From: Poronia punctata
Lineage: Eukaryota > Ascomycota > Sordariomycetes > Xylariales > Xylariaceae
Reading direction: 5' to 3'
Assembly (NCBI GenBank): GCA_022579005.1
Contig: MU401461.1
Span: 248,001-312,000, forward strand
Length of the DNA stretch: 64,000 nt
A program made the position numbers and the translations under genes. The notes under the pieces are model-generated. The model saw only the letters and a list, made by a program, of their open reading frames with translations. It was not told the origin of the DNA and made no database searches. Shown here piece by piece: positions 36,157-47,651 of this stretch (position 1 is its first letter; each line of letters begins with the position of its first letter).

Positions 36157-36909
36157 ATGAAGACCGTATTCACCTCTGTCGTTCTCGCTATCGTTGGCGC
36201 TGCCAACGCCATCGTCCAGCTCACTAACAGTGACTACTCGGACATCGAGGCGGGCAAGACTTTCAAGATCACCTGGTCTGGCAATGAAGGTCCAGTTACC
36301 TTGACCTTGAAGGATGGTCCTAAGGGCAACCTCCAAGACGTACAGGTTCTTACCAGTGCGTATATGCGATACCACAATATCTGACGATGTATACATCTAA
36401 TCTTTGCGCGTGTAGCTGGTGGTTCCGGCGGAAGCTTCGTGTGGGCTGTCGACACTGCTCTTCCCAATGGTGATTATGCCATTGAGATCAAGGATGGCGA
36501 TGATGTCAACTACTCTCCTCAATTCCCCGTCACTGGCGGCGTCGACGCGACTACCTCTACCAGCGCTACAGTTTCGACTGTAACATCTACCGTAACCAGT
36601 GCCTCGGAGACTACTACCTCTGAGTCCTCTACTTCCTCGGAGGAGTCCAGCACTATTACTAGCACTGCCACCATCACGGAAACTTCAAGCTCCGAGACTT
36701 CGGCTACCAAGACGAGTAAGCTTTCCTTTTTAACAACCTAACCTAGTATATCGCGAGACGAACCATGCTAATAAAACATAGGCACCTCTACCTCCACAAC
36801 GACGACTGAGCCTGCCGAGACGACCACCCCTCCTCGCAGCAATGCTTACAGCGCCGCTGCTCCCATCGTTCCCGGTATCCTCGCCGCTCTCGGAGCCGCC
36901 TTCTTGTAA
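36157..36909 (+). CDS. Kre9/Knh1-like GPI-anchored Ser/Thr-rich wall protein
   Basis: Three exons (36157-36355, 36416-36715, 36782-36909) give 208 aa, with introns of 60 and 66 bp. A signal peptide (MKTVFTSVVLAIVGAANA) is followed by a domain of about 90 residues (IVQLTNSDYSDIEAGKTFKI...GDYAIEIKDGDDVNYSPQF). This matches the yeast cell-wall-synthesis Kre9/Knh1-like N-terminal domain. A Ser/Thr tract (about 103-185), probably O-mannosylated, and a C-terminal hydrophobic tail (PIVPGILAALGAAFL) fit GPI attachment. It probably sits on the plasma membrane or in the wall. A role in beta-glucan assembly is family knowledge and not proven for such short members. Confidence 0.88.
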
Positions 36910-38436
36910 AGCAAGGCAGATGCTTATAATGGCGTTGGAGTTCTCGGGACTGTATAAAATACATACCACTTCTTTCGGCTTTTGCAACCACGCACTATAT
37001 AATTCATAACGAATACGGGGGTTTAATCGACTCGCATATATCGGAGAGAGGTGGAGAGGATTGAGACTTCAGACCAAACATCTAGATATGTTCCATTTAA
37101 TTAATGCAACATGGGGGGGAGACCACCTGCATCAATCAACCTCTCTGCATATAGTTGAGCACGCTGGTACATATGGGGCTTCTTCTTCTTCTTAATCAAG
37201 TGTGATTTTCAGCTCTAAACACAGAGAGGGAGAGAGAGTATGTATACCTACACACACTGGACTGGGATGTTATGGAGTCCTACACTTTTCGAGACCCAGG
37301 ATGATAATGATACTACGTGAGTAAGGTACTAGCATCGGCTTTTCTCAGTCGGTTCGCTCTGGGGTTATTTCGATTTGAGAGGTTAATTAAGATAATTCAA
37401 TGAAAATAAATACCCAATCACATTATGACAAGGCGGCTTTCCTTCCGGGGGAGATAATTATAATAATTACTGCAAGGTTGGTCTGATAGTTTCGTGTCAC
37501 AATAGCGCAGATCATATTATCTACTAAGGTATCCTCCGGGTACCTACTCGCATGTACTCGTAGTCCTACTCACGGGATGAAGAGTGGTCATTTAATATTC
37601 ATCAGAGTCCATGGGCAAGGCAAGGCAAGGCACGTTTTACCTTCGATATAGACATGTACGTTTGCTTGCTTGTGTTCCGTGTAGAGAAATGTGGGATTCC
37701 GTTGCTACGGGGTATTTCTGTGAGGAGCCTCTTGTCGAAACAAACTGTGTACGAGTACCTACACTAGGTTAGACAACTTAACTTAACTATCTGGAGCATG
37801 CATGCATACTCGTACAAAACAACTTATGATGCAGTTGGCAACACTACACTACACTACACTACATACCTACCTACCTACCTACTTTTACTGTTGTACGTCC
37901 TTGCGCAAAACAAATAACCGAGGAAGTATGTATGTATGTATGTATGACTTGTAAAATGTTCCACGCAACCACATCCGATCTTCCGGTGCCGGAAGAGGGA
38001 ATGTCGAGAAGGTAATTATCACACGTCATAAACCTCCTGTTTAATGCGTCAAGAGTCAATCTGACCCGGTCTGGAAAGAAGGGTCAAGAGATGTTCGCGC
38101 GCTTGTTTTTAAACACCATCTGACCTAGCAGGTGACTAGTCTATTTCTCTCTCGGGACAAAAATTCATTAAGTATGTATGTTAGTTACAGATCTATTTCG
38201 CTTCGCGATGACATTCCCTCCCTTCTTTCTGGTCGTTCTGTGCCTACCCCCCCCCCCCCCCCCCCCCTCGATGTAAAAAGGGGGTTGCGGATTTGCAAGC
38301 CGCCCCACAAGTATGAACGCCTGGCAAATGCATGCATGTGTTACGCATCCCCTTTTTCTCTAAATACGTGAAAATAACTTTGCCTGCCTCCAATGTCATG
38401 AATTTCGGTATTTCCTTCTTCGGATGAGATGATTGG
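36910..38436. other. Intergenic with simple repeats
   Basis: 1.5 kb with no gene. It holds ACTAC, ACCT and TATG microsatellites (about 37845-37945) and a 21-nt C run at 38247-38267. Gene 3' ends face each other across it. Confidence 0.5.
38247..38267 (+). repeat. Poly-C run (21 C)
   Basis: Twenty-one consecutive C residues lie about 170 bp past the phosphatase stop codon on its 3' side. Homopolymer length is prone to sequencing error. Confidence 0.85.
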
Positions 38437-39684
38437 CTAGAGCTTGCTTTGGGCTTCGGGCGTTCTGCCGTTTTCTGAAACGACGACGACGACGACGCAG
38501 ATATCGTCGATTTTGCCGCCGTGCCAGTTCTCTTGGGGATAGTATTTCTGGACCTCCTTCGCAAAAGGTCCGTCTAGCCGCTGGTTTGTGCTGGCTGCTT
38601 TAGCTGCGGCCGTGATCTCGGCTGCGAGCGTGCTCTGTAATGTGACGGGTCTCTGGGGGGAATCGTCTTGCGGCTCGGTGAAACGGCCTAGATTATCGAC
38701 GACACGGATGCCGCCGTCGCTGGTCTTCCATGCTCCGATGCCCTTCATCAGACGGCTTGCGATTCGTAGTATGTCCTGGTTGAAGAGGTTGTCCCATACG
38801 CCATCGCTCGCAAGTACTAGAATATCACCGTGCTTGAGCCTGTGCTGCGTTACGTCGGCGTCTTTTGGATAGTCGCAGAGCTGGGCACCGCCGAATGCGG
38901 CCGCACGTGCCAGCATGCTCGGGGGGACTATGGAAAGCTGGTAGGGAGTGTTGAAGGCGTGTGTTTGTGGCTCCGAATAGCTATGGACCGCATTCAGGCG
39001 TAGGTGGACAAAGCCGGAGTCGCCAAGGTTGGCCACTTCCAGCTTACCATCCTCGCTCGCGACGGCCACCGATGCGGTACTACCCCCAGCTTGTATGCTC
39101 CTGTCCTTGACAACATCGTCATATCCGCGTTGCATGAGCGCCCTCGGCGTCAACAGCACCTCACTGCCGTCGTGCTTATGCTCGTATGCTGCGGATGCCA
39201 TGTAGTCGCAGAAGCTGTGTGCAAAATCGGCCGGATCGACGCCACTTTCTTCCCAGCCCCCCACTCCGTCCGCTACGCCAAAGGCGACAGCATTGCTGTC
39301 TCCGACTCGGCTTATAAAGAAGGCATCCTGACCGCTAGCAGGTCGTTTCGACTTGGGTTTCTTCTTCTCAGTCTGTATGCGACTGTAGGGGTTGAAATGG
39401 AAGACGTCGGCGACCGGGTTATACTTCTTGTTCTTGGCGGAAAAGGAAGCAGCGACGTGGTAGGTGAATTTGCGCATGGGATGTGCCCCTTGGTCTTGAG
39501 ACAACGCGCGCTGGGCGGAGAATGTTCGAGCTTGACTCGGGTCGTGATCTATCCCCTGCCTCGCTCGTAATAGTCGTAATGGTGATGCTCGGGATGGGGG
39601 CGCCAGTGACGAACACCGGGCACGGGCTATTGTAGACGGTGAGTTACGATATAACATAACCCGACGGGGGGCGACCGAAGCCAT
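38437..39684 (-). CDS. PTC7: PP2C-type mitochondrial phosphatase, PTC7 family, ending SKL
   Basis: A single exon of 415 aa from the ATG at 39684. The frame extends five codons further but only to a GTG. It is a metal-dependent Ser/Thr phosphatase. PTC7-type motifs are SGQDAFFISR, VAFGVADGVGGWEESG, GGSTASVAV, LEVANLGDSGFVHLR, DILVLASDGVWDNL and KIDDICVVVVVV. The acidic residues that hold the two metals are present. The N terminus (about 60 residues) is Arg/Ser/Ala-rich without acidic residues at first, a mitochondrial presequence. The last three residues are SKL, a canonical PTS1, confirmed by the codons AGC AAG CTC TAG. Yeast Ptc7 is mitochondrial and dephosphorylates Coq7 in coenzyme Q synthesis. 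The gene is divergent from SDHB. Confidence 0.9.
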   Translation of the reverse strand: MASVAPRRVMLYRNSPSTIARARCSSLAPPSRASPLRLLRARQGIDHDPSQARTFSAQRALSQDQGAHPMRKFTYHVAASFSAKNKKYNPVADVFHFNPYSRIQTEKKKPKSKRPASGQDAFFISRVGDSNAVAFGVADGVGGWEESGVDPADFAHSFCDYMASAAYEHKHDGSEVLLTPRALMQRGYDDVVKDRSIQAGGSTASVAVASEDGKLEVANLGDSGFVHLRLNAVHSYSEPQTHAFNTPYQLSIVPPSMLARAAAFGGAQLCDYPKDADVTQHRLKHGDILVLASDGVWDNLFNQDILRIASRLMKGIGAWKTSDGGIRVVDNLGRFTEPQDDSPQRPVTLQSTLAAEITAAAKAASTNQRLDGPFAKEVQKYYPQENWHGGKIDDICVVVVVVSENGRTPEAQSKL

Positions 39685-40643
39685 TGTGGTATCTCTCACT
39701 CGAAAGAGGCGCCTTTCCGAAATTTACCACAAGTCGTGGTGGTAGTGTTGCCATTGCCATCAGTATACGGGTAATACCGGGAAGAAATGCGCAAGGCCTA
39801 AATTAATTGGCCCGTGGAGACTAAGAGACGACGGCGTTTTTTTTCGACAGCGTGGATCATTCCATTTACATCTTTCGTCGGATTAAATAGAGATTAGAAC
39901 GGGGAAAAGCCGATCGAGAGAGAAGCTTACGTATACAATCAGCCTCTGAAATCGAGAAAGTTTTGCTGGCTAAGACGGTGTTTTCTGCAGACAGAAATGT
40001 TAATTATCTGACAATCTCCCGATCCCTTGACATCCATCCCCTGCGCCCTGAGTAGGGATGCGCGATGACGATGGATTGCTTCGGCTTTTACAGGCATCAG
40101 ACTAGGGACTAGGGAGTCTAGCGCGACCTCCTACTGGGAGATACTTGGGTACCTCAGGTTTGCAAGGGTGGACGGACCTTCTTCACCTGCATTCCAGACT
40201 AGGCTCGGTGCTCGGGACAAGAAACCTTTGACAGAGGGCACAAGCCACAAAGGCGATATTTCTGTGGCTTCCGTTTGACGATATCATGGGGCCCACCAGG
40301 ATAGATTCATGCCCTTTCCGGAGGTGGGAGCTTGAGTGAATAATGGGACTCATGTGATTGGTTACGCCGTACTAGACTATAGCCGAGGAGCAAATCAGGT
40401 CGGCAACTTGTCTGTCTTAGAGCCTCGATGATGAAGACATTCTCCCAAACGCCACCCTTTCCTTGTTCCTTTCTGCGCGACAAACCTTATAATTGGGTGC
40501 ACCTTTAATATAGGCACAACCTTGTAACGAGTCTGGAATTCGCATTCTGCTCTCCTTGGATGATCAATTCATTCCCCTAAATTCCTAAATCGCACCCCCT
40601 TGCTACAGTGCAATTGTAAAACACCTCTTTCGTGTCGCCAACA
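39685..40643. promoter_or_regulatory. Divergent PTC7/SDHB promoter region
   Basis: 959 bp lie between the start codons of two nuclear genes for mitochondrial proteins. No ORF of interest. Specific factor sites were not assigned. Confidence 0.4.
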
Positions 40644-41626
40644 ATGGCAGCTCTCCGCTCTACCTCGTCGCGGCTACTTGCCGCGGCCACGCGCTCTCCA
40701 GCCAGTCCGTCCATGTTCGTACGAGGCATGGCCTCCGTCGGCGATGCCACAGTGAATGCCAATCCCAAGGGTAGCTCTGCTCCCCGCAACAAGACCTTCC
40801 AGATCTACCGGTGGAATCCCGAGAACCCTACCGAGAAGCCCAAAATGCAGTCCTACACGCTCGATCTCAACAAGACCGGCCCCATGGTTCTAGACGCCCT
40901 TGTCAGAATCAAGAACGAGATAGATCCGACGTTGACCTTCCGTCGGAGTTGCCGAGAGGGTATCTGCGGCAGCTGTGCCATGAACATTAACGGCCAGAAC
41001 ACCCTGGCGTGTTTATGTATGTCCTGATATACATGGCTCGAATTGCGCGTCTTCCGGGGATGTCATATGTCTAACATGTTGTCCGCGCAGGCCGTATTCC
41101 TACCGAGACCTCCGAGATGAAGATCTATCCTCTACCTCATACATACGTCGTCAAGGATCTCGTCCCGGATTTGACGCACTTCTACAAGCAATACAAGTCG
41201 ATCAAGCCTTATCTACAGAGAGATACCCCCTCGCCGGATGTAAGAACCATTATTGCGACATGAAGATATCGTGGAATCTGGATGGCGTGCTAATGGTTTA
41301 TTTAGGGCAAGGAGTACCGCCAGAGCAAGGCCGATCGGAGAAAGCTCGATGGACTGTACGAGTGCATTCTTTGCGCCTGCTGCTCGACCTCGTGCCCCTC
41401 TTACTGGTGGAATGCTGAGGAATACCTTGGACCTGCCATCCTCCTACAATCTTACCGCTGGATCGTCGACTCTCGTGACGAGAGAACCGAAGCCCGAAAG
41501 GCCGCCCTCGACAACTCGATGAGCTTATACCGATGCCATACCATCCTTAACTGTACCCGAACCTGCCCCAAGGGTCTGAACCCTGGTTTGGCCATTGGCG
41601 AGATTAAGAAGGAAATGGCCTTTTAA
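40644..41626 (+). CDS. SDHB: Succinate dehydrogenase iron-sulfur subunit
   Basis: Three exons (40644-41016, 41091-41239, 41306-41626) give 280 aa. Introns of 74 and 66 bp have GTATGT/GCAG and GTAAGA/TTAG ends, the first with branch CTAAC. The subunit carries electrons from FAD to ubiquinone in complex II at the inner mitochondrial membrane. A presequence covers about the first 30 residues. The [2Fe-2S] ligands are Cys103, 108, 111 and 123 ([10 protein letters not shown]...LAC). The [4Fe-4S] and [3Fe-4S] ligands are in [12 protein letters not shown] (194-205) and [14 protein letters not shown] (251-264). His252, next to the ubiquinone and carboxamide-fungicide site, is the wild-type residue. 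The start is the ATG at 40644, not an upstream GTG. Confidence 0.97.
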
Positions 41627-42174
41627 ATAAAAATTACATAGAAAAAGAGGCAAAAAAACAAATAACCCCGATCTATATACCCCAGACAGGACGACAGGTC
41701 TAGCATGGACGGATTAGAAAGCAACGAGACCATGGCAGTTCGGGTAGATGGGAATGTTCTAGGATAAGGAGGAGGAGGAGGAAGAGGAAGAGGAAGAGGA
41801 AGAGGGGGGATGGTCGGTCAGGGGTGAGGAATGAGGAGGACCGCCGCCGACCTTGTACAAAGCTCTGCGACCACAACGAAGTCACGTCCGCCATCAGCAA
41901 AGCAAAGGGGAAATCATTGTCTCGAGACAGATTTCTTGTGTATGTCTTAACCGTGTTCCTATGTCTGAGCATGGTTGGAGTTTTCGTCATATTACCGTTG
42001 TTCACCTAGAGAAAAAAGGGGGGCCTAACCTTCACCATAGCTTGTGGAAACAATATATATTTATTATGTTTACAAGTGATTCACAGTTTCGCACGGGGTT
42101 CGTCCATTAACTAAGGGACCCGCGTCGTCGACCCCCGCCAGTTTCTTTTGCCTTGCTCGACGTCTTCTCCACCT
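41627..42174. other. Convergent intergenic region
   Basis: A 548-bp gap between the SDHB and zinc-finger gene 3' ends. It contains GGA/GAGGAA repeats near 41768-41810. No gene seen. Confidence 0.45.
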
Positions 42175-42778
42175 TTACAGATCCATCAAGTTACCCATGT
42201 AACGGTAACGATGCTGTTCTCGGACCCGGTTCTGCTGTTGCAATGCAACTGCAGTTGCTGCAGGTGCTTCAGCTTCATTTCGTCTCTCTGCTTCTTCCTC
42301 TCGTTTTCTCGCATCAGCTTCTGCAGCCATTGTGAGCGCGGTCTCGAATTCATCCGGCGTCTCCGGGCGCGGGCTGGCTCGGGATACCGTCGAAGGACGC
42401 TGGTGCTGGTGCTGGTGCTGATTGTACCTTGGGCTAAAACCCGAGGCCGAAGGCGGGCTCAGACGACCGTGCTCTCGCGGGTTATTGGGATGAGGTCTCG
42501 CGTTCCGGGCCCCTCCTCGTCTCTGGGGCAATGGACGATACAAAGGCAATGGCAGACCCGGGCCATGAGATTGAGAATGAGAATGAATACTGGATGTCGC
42601 GCGGCTCGGACGTGCGGAGACGGGGACGGGGACGGGGTAATTCGGGTTACGGCCCCGGTATCCGAGAGAGTGTTGGATCATGCGTCTGACATTGTTATTG
42701 TTGTTATTGTCGCGTGGGATGGGATGTCTTGGGGCTGGGTCTCGGATTATTCGTCGGTTGTTGGTCGTGACGTTGTGT

Positions 42779-42815
<37 letters not shown>

Positions 42816-44435
42816 TCTCGATTTTGATTTTGATTTTGATCTCGCCGGGTTCTCTCCTCTCCGGTATATTTTCCAACTTATTGGTATCCTCTTGGACTCG
42901 GGTCTGGGTTTGAGCCTGGGGTTGAGTTACAGCAGCAGCAGAAGCAGAAGTCTCAACCTTTGGTGGAGGAGGAGGTGGAGAAGGGAGAACAACGTCGGAA
43001 TCGATATCTATCAAGACCCCTTGTTTCGGCCCATTCACAAGTTCGTCCAAATACGCGTCGGTCAACTTCTCATGCGTCATCCACCAATGCGGATGACTTG
43101 TCAAACCGAGACTCTTCAACGCCTCTGTTCCCTCGGCCATGTAATGGACGTAACGACAGCCCTGAGTTTTTTTATTTTCCCCCTGGTTAGCTGGCCTGGT
43201 CCCCTTCCAATTCATGATGAAGCAAGGAGTTGGGGTTGGGGTTGGGGTTGGGGTTAAAAGAGGTACCTTATTCTCAAAAGGACAAAAGCCATGATGACAC
43301 CAGAGTCTACAAGCCAAGGCCCTTCCATCTGGACCTAAACCCGGTCTGGCACGCGGTTCCTTCTTACCGAGGACTTCGTCGGTTCTACGGCGGAGGAGTC
43401 GTTCGTGCGTGACGTACCATGCGGGTTTTCCCCGGAGGCCGATGGAGTCGAAACCTTGTTGGGTTTTTGGCATTTCGTGCTTGTACCAGCACTGTGGAGG
43501 TGGTTAGTTTTTTTTTTGTTAAGGAAGGAAAGAAAAGAAAAGAAAAAGAAAAGAAAAAGAAAGGGTGAAAAGTGTGTTGTGGGAGGGTTGAGGGTTGAGG
43601 GTGAGGGGCCTACACTTACGACATCATCTCCCCATTTGCAACGAGCATGTTCGCACCAATGCTTGCAGTATATTTCCTTCTTGGCCCGGGCCTCTTCCTC
43701 TGTTAGGATCCAGCGAGGGGGTAGTGATGTCTGGTCTTGGGAGCGCCGTTCCTGTTTCTGTTCCTGTTCCTGTCCCTGTTGTTTCATGGTCACGTTCTGT
43801 TTTTGTTCTGCGTCTGACGATGATGCAGATGCAGCTGCAGATCCAGATCCAGATCCACCGGGTGATGAAGAACGGACATTCGTTTCGCGGGCGGCGGGAG
43901 TCGTCGCAGCATCACGTGAAACGGACCGGCGAACGACCTCTTCCTCGCGAATTCGCGGATACGGGTTCGCTGGGCGGGAAACGCTCGGGGGAGAAGGTTG
44001 GGGTTGGGGATTAAGGCCTTGGTCGTGTGCACGTGTTGTTGTTGTTTGAACAACAGCCTGGTTCTGGTTCTGGTTCTGGCTTTGACTTTGACTCTGGGCT
44101 AGAGCGAGCAAAGAGTTGGGGTTGAGATTGATAGAAAGGTTGTAGGTTTTCCCTTTGGGAATCACGCCGAGAATCTCTTTCTTGATCGTACCTCCGCCGC
44201 CGCCGCTGCTGCTACCGAGAGCGACTTTGCGAGGGACGCCGGCCACCTCGACCCAGTCTGGGAGCTGGTCGGCTGCAATTAGTGGGACGAGGTAACCCGG
44301 GCCGGCAGAGGTTGGGGCACGTTCAATGTAGTACTCGACCACGGGTGCTTCTGCGACGGGGGATGAAGGGCTGTTCTGATGGGGATGGGTGGGAGGGGGG
44401 TGAGTTTCTTCCATTGCGTCTTTTGCGTTGGTCAT
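42175..44435 (-). CDS. Tandem CCCH zinc-finger protein
   Basis: Three exons (43620-44435, 43267-43491, 42175-43161) give 675 aa. Each intron interrupts a zinc finger. Finger one is CEHARCKWGDDV/CWYKH and finger two CHHGFCPFENK/GCRYVH, both C-X4-C-X6-C-X3-H, and both complete only after splicing (introns 43492-43619 and 43162-43266). Each finger is followed by a similar helix (WYVTHERLLRR and WWMTHEKLTDAYLDEL). The N-terminal and C-terminal regions are Gln/Ser/Pro/Arg-rich and disordered, with a poly-Asp run (about residue 470) encoded by a GTC microsatellite near 42781. RNA binding is inferred from the CCCH class. The specific orthologue was not recognised. Confidence 0.82.
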
Positions 44436-45232
44436 CTTCTTGTCTGTTGGGGATGTGGATGTGTGTATGTGTGTATGTGTAGGTTAGGTAAGGGATGTGC
44501 AGGTTTGGGTCTGTGGATGGATGGATGGGTTGTATGGTTGGGTAAGGGAAGACAAGTTGTGACAAGACGAGGGAAGGTACTTTTTTATTTGTTGGCACAG
44601 GATGAAAAAATACAAGTACCTAAACTAGGGTCCACGGAGAGAAAGGTGGAAAGGTGGAAAGGTGGAAAGGTTGAGTAAGGGATGTCTAGGGGTGGTATAT
44701 ATATATATATATACATACATAGGTGGACGACATTCCATCTCTTGCGACTTCCCAAAAAGTCAATGGGATTTGTCTGTTTGATTCTATCTATTGTAGTCTG
44801 TTTATGATATGTTTGACTCAATGGCTGTCTTGTTTGATATGTAAATGGTCTTCCCCTATCCTCTTAAGACTGAAGGCGGGTCTACCATTGATTTTGATAT
44901 TCGTTGGGAAAGCCTTGAACATTGACTTACTGAATGAAGGCAAAAGAGTCAAAGGCAATACAATACAATACAATGACAAGAAGTTTTGCCTCTGTTTGCA
45001 AAGATCGATAAACACAAACCAAACATGCATTTTGCTTGTTGGGGAGGAATTTGCTAGATTGTTCAACGTCTGATTTTGGGGAACACGATGTTTCGTACGC
45101 GAAACAAGGGATATATATACATATACATGCCTACCCTTAAGTGACATGGCCTGACCTAGCTATTTGACGGAAAGCCCTACCAGCTGATTCAATCTGACTC
45201 AAACCCACGTTCTCGTATCACCTCATCTTACC
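44436..45232. other. Intergenic with TA repeat
   Basis: About 800 bp with no gene. It has a TA microsatellite at 44696-44713 and an AGGTGGAA repeat (about 44645-44670). It includes the zinc-finger gene promoter side and the TBCE 3' side. Confidence 0.45.
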
Positions 45233-47070
45233 TTACCTTACCTCTACTCTGACTTTCGCCTCTAGTCCGTCGACACAGAAGCCCAGTTGTCGTGGTCCAT
45301 CTTCAAGCTCTACCTCGCGTTTAACCCATTTCCCTGCCTTGCGCGACTCTGCTGATTCTTTTTGTGTATCCTCTTGTTGTTCTTCTTCCTCGTCACTACT
45401 GTCACCCGCCTCTTCATCAAATCCCGCCACGGGATCCCATTCTCCCGTTTCCCAGATTAGACGTAGAGAAAGCGGTTTGACGCCGAACAATTTCCCCGCG
45501 ATTCCCTTGACGGCGTATATATCAAACCCCTTGGGGATTCTAGCTTCCCGCTGCATCCCCCTTTCATGATACACAAACTGGATATTGACTAATCTAGCTT
45601 CTAGAAAGGCGGGATTAACCTCCTTCGTCCTATTCACGACCGGAGAACCGTAAATCTCGCATAATTCCGCATATCGCTTGTGCGTTTTCAGAATATCGGC
45701 TTCTTGTGCCTCTGGCACGCTCGCGAGCTGTTTGCCGATGCGGGTGAGATAATACATCTCGGCATTTTGGCGATCTTGTGCAGATATAGCGCCGAAATTT
45801 AGCATCTTCAGATTCCCTAGTCGGCCCACGGCGAACATGTAGGCTTCTTCCGTCACGTTTTTGGCGTTGGCCGAGTGTCCGGGGTCAGGGTTGTCGTAGA
45901 TGGGGTTGTGCGCGAACCGCAGTGCCGTCAGACCGGGGAAACATGTCAGTAGGTCGTCTACGAATTCCCATGACGATACATCGTTGTAAGATATATCGAG
46001 GAACTGCACGCTGGGTGAAAATATCGCGGGTGGCGCCTCCTCGTGTGAATCGGTTGGTCGATGTGCCGAGATGTTGTTACCCTTGAGGTGCAACTGGCGG
46101 AGACTTGTCAGTTCAGCTAGGCTGGCTAACTGAGACATGGCGGTAAAATCGTTGAATTCGAGGTTGAGAGAGGTCAGAGTAGATGTGAGTGAATAGAGGG
46201 GCGTAGAGGGTAGATTCGACAACTGATTGGCGCTCGCGTTGAGCGAGGCTAGAGAGTTGCATTTCGCCGCTACATGGACGGTTTCTTCCCACGTCATAAG
46301 AGTCTGCTCGACCGCCAGTTCCTGCACGTTTTTCAACCTCTTCTCGGCTCCGTCGAGTCCTTTATCTGTGAGTATACCTTGAAATCGGTTGCCACTAAAA
46401 GTAGGTAGTCAGCTCAGGGGTTAGACAAATACCAAAGCTACCCTGTAAACCCCAAAACTTACTTCAACCGTAAATCTCGAAGACGAGTCAATTCCGAACA
46501 AATCTCAACAACGGTCCCGATCTTGGTGAAGAGGTTTCGACTGAGGTCTAGCTCGACTACCTTTGGGCATGTCTCGGTGATGGACCCGTCACCCTCCTTG
46601 TAGACAGTCGATATGCGTCCCTCATCGAGAACAGCATACCGAAGTTCGGAGAGCCGAGCCTGCTTTTTACGAATCTTTTCAAACCCAACCTCCTCTGCTA
46701 CCTTTCCCGAGAACTGTATAGCGGCAGTAACTGCCAATTCTGCCGTATATTTGTCCTGTAGGGCTCCGATGAAGCTATTGGACTTCTCGGCAGGCCTCGT
46801 CGGCCGGACGAAAGACGCTGCTGTAGCAGAGCGTGAGAGACCTAATAAACCAATCAGAATCTAGTCTTAAAAGATGGATGGGATAGAGAATCACTCACAG
46901 TTGAAATATCTTACGCCTTTATGAGACCCGTCGTGTTTGCCTCGGGCAGCGTCATCCCATTCCACGCCAAGCCAAGCACCCGAAGCACCAGCAACCTCTC
47001 CGGCATATCGGACAGTGCATGTCGCGCCGTCGTATGACACCCTGTCCCCCACCTTGGGGGTCGGAGACAT
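45233..47070 (-). CDS. Tubulin-specific chaperone E (cofactor E)
   Basis: Three exons (46899-47070, 46463-46841, 45233-46394) give 570 aa. Introns of 57 and 68 bp have GTGAGT/TTAG and GTAAGT/TTTAG ends. The protein binds alpha-tubulin and works with cofactors C and D in heterodimer assembly (Pac2 in yeast). The N-terminal CAP-Gly domain is VSYDGATCTVRYAG...WLGVEWDDAARGKHDG...GVRYF (about 11-57). Leucine-rich repeats follow (about 140-330: LDLSRNLFT, LRDLRLNGNRF, LASLNASANQLS, LNLEFNDFT, LRQLHLKGNNIS, FLDISYNDVSSW). A C-terminal ubiquitin-like region has an acidic insert (SSDEEEEQQED). Domain order and length match the family. Confidence 0.93.
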
Positions 47071-47651
47071 GGTCTAGAAATAGGCTTTCAAATAAAAGTA
47101 TTCTCTGTTTATTTCAAGCCCATTGCCTTTCTTGTTCTCAACAGTAGGTTAGTTAAGGTAGTTAGTTACTTGTACCCAGCGGCGTCTTGGAGTTTGTATT
47201 CCGAGTTCTTACATCAACTAGCGGGGACCCTATAGAATCTGTAGGCTAGGCTACAGCTGCACAGCACACTGCACAGCATACCCGCACTCACTATGCTCTC
47301 CCTAATCGCCCAGGTTCATACAACCGGATCTAGGGACCAGGCCTTGAACAGCCAACCGAATTTACAACTTGGAACGGTAGCATCATGCACCAGGTGAAAG
47401 GATTCGACCGCCAGTTTATTCCACAGTTCTTTAATTCATACGGTTACAAGGAGATAAGTAGAAAGATTTTGCTGTCAACCTTTGATTTATACATTGATGC
47501 ATTTTACTGTGAGTTTGATTTGCACGCTAGTTTGTCTAAAGATCTGCGACTGTGTGAGATGCGCTCCATATAAGGTACATGTAACATAGGTAGTTGATAG
47601 TTTACTCGCCGATCGCAAATTGTTTGTACATCATTTTTGTTCTTCGTAAGC
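47071..47651. other. Intergenic, no gene seen
   Basis: 581 bp with TBCE promoter sequence on the left and the hydratase 3' UTR on the right. A short ORF at 47385-47573 has no recognisable features. Confidence 0.45.

Noticed and set aside
37845..37945. Clustered short repeats considered as a CRISPR-like or satellite array
   Set aside because: They are simple ACTAC/ACCT/TATG microsatellites with no spacers, in a eukaryotic genome.
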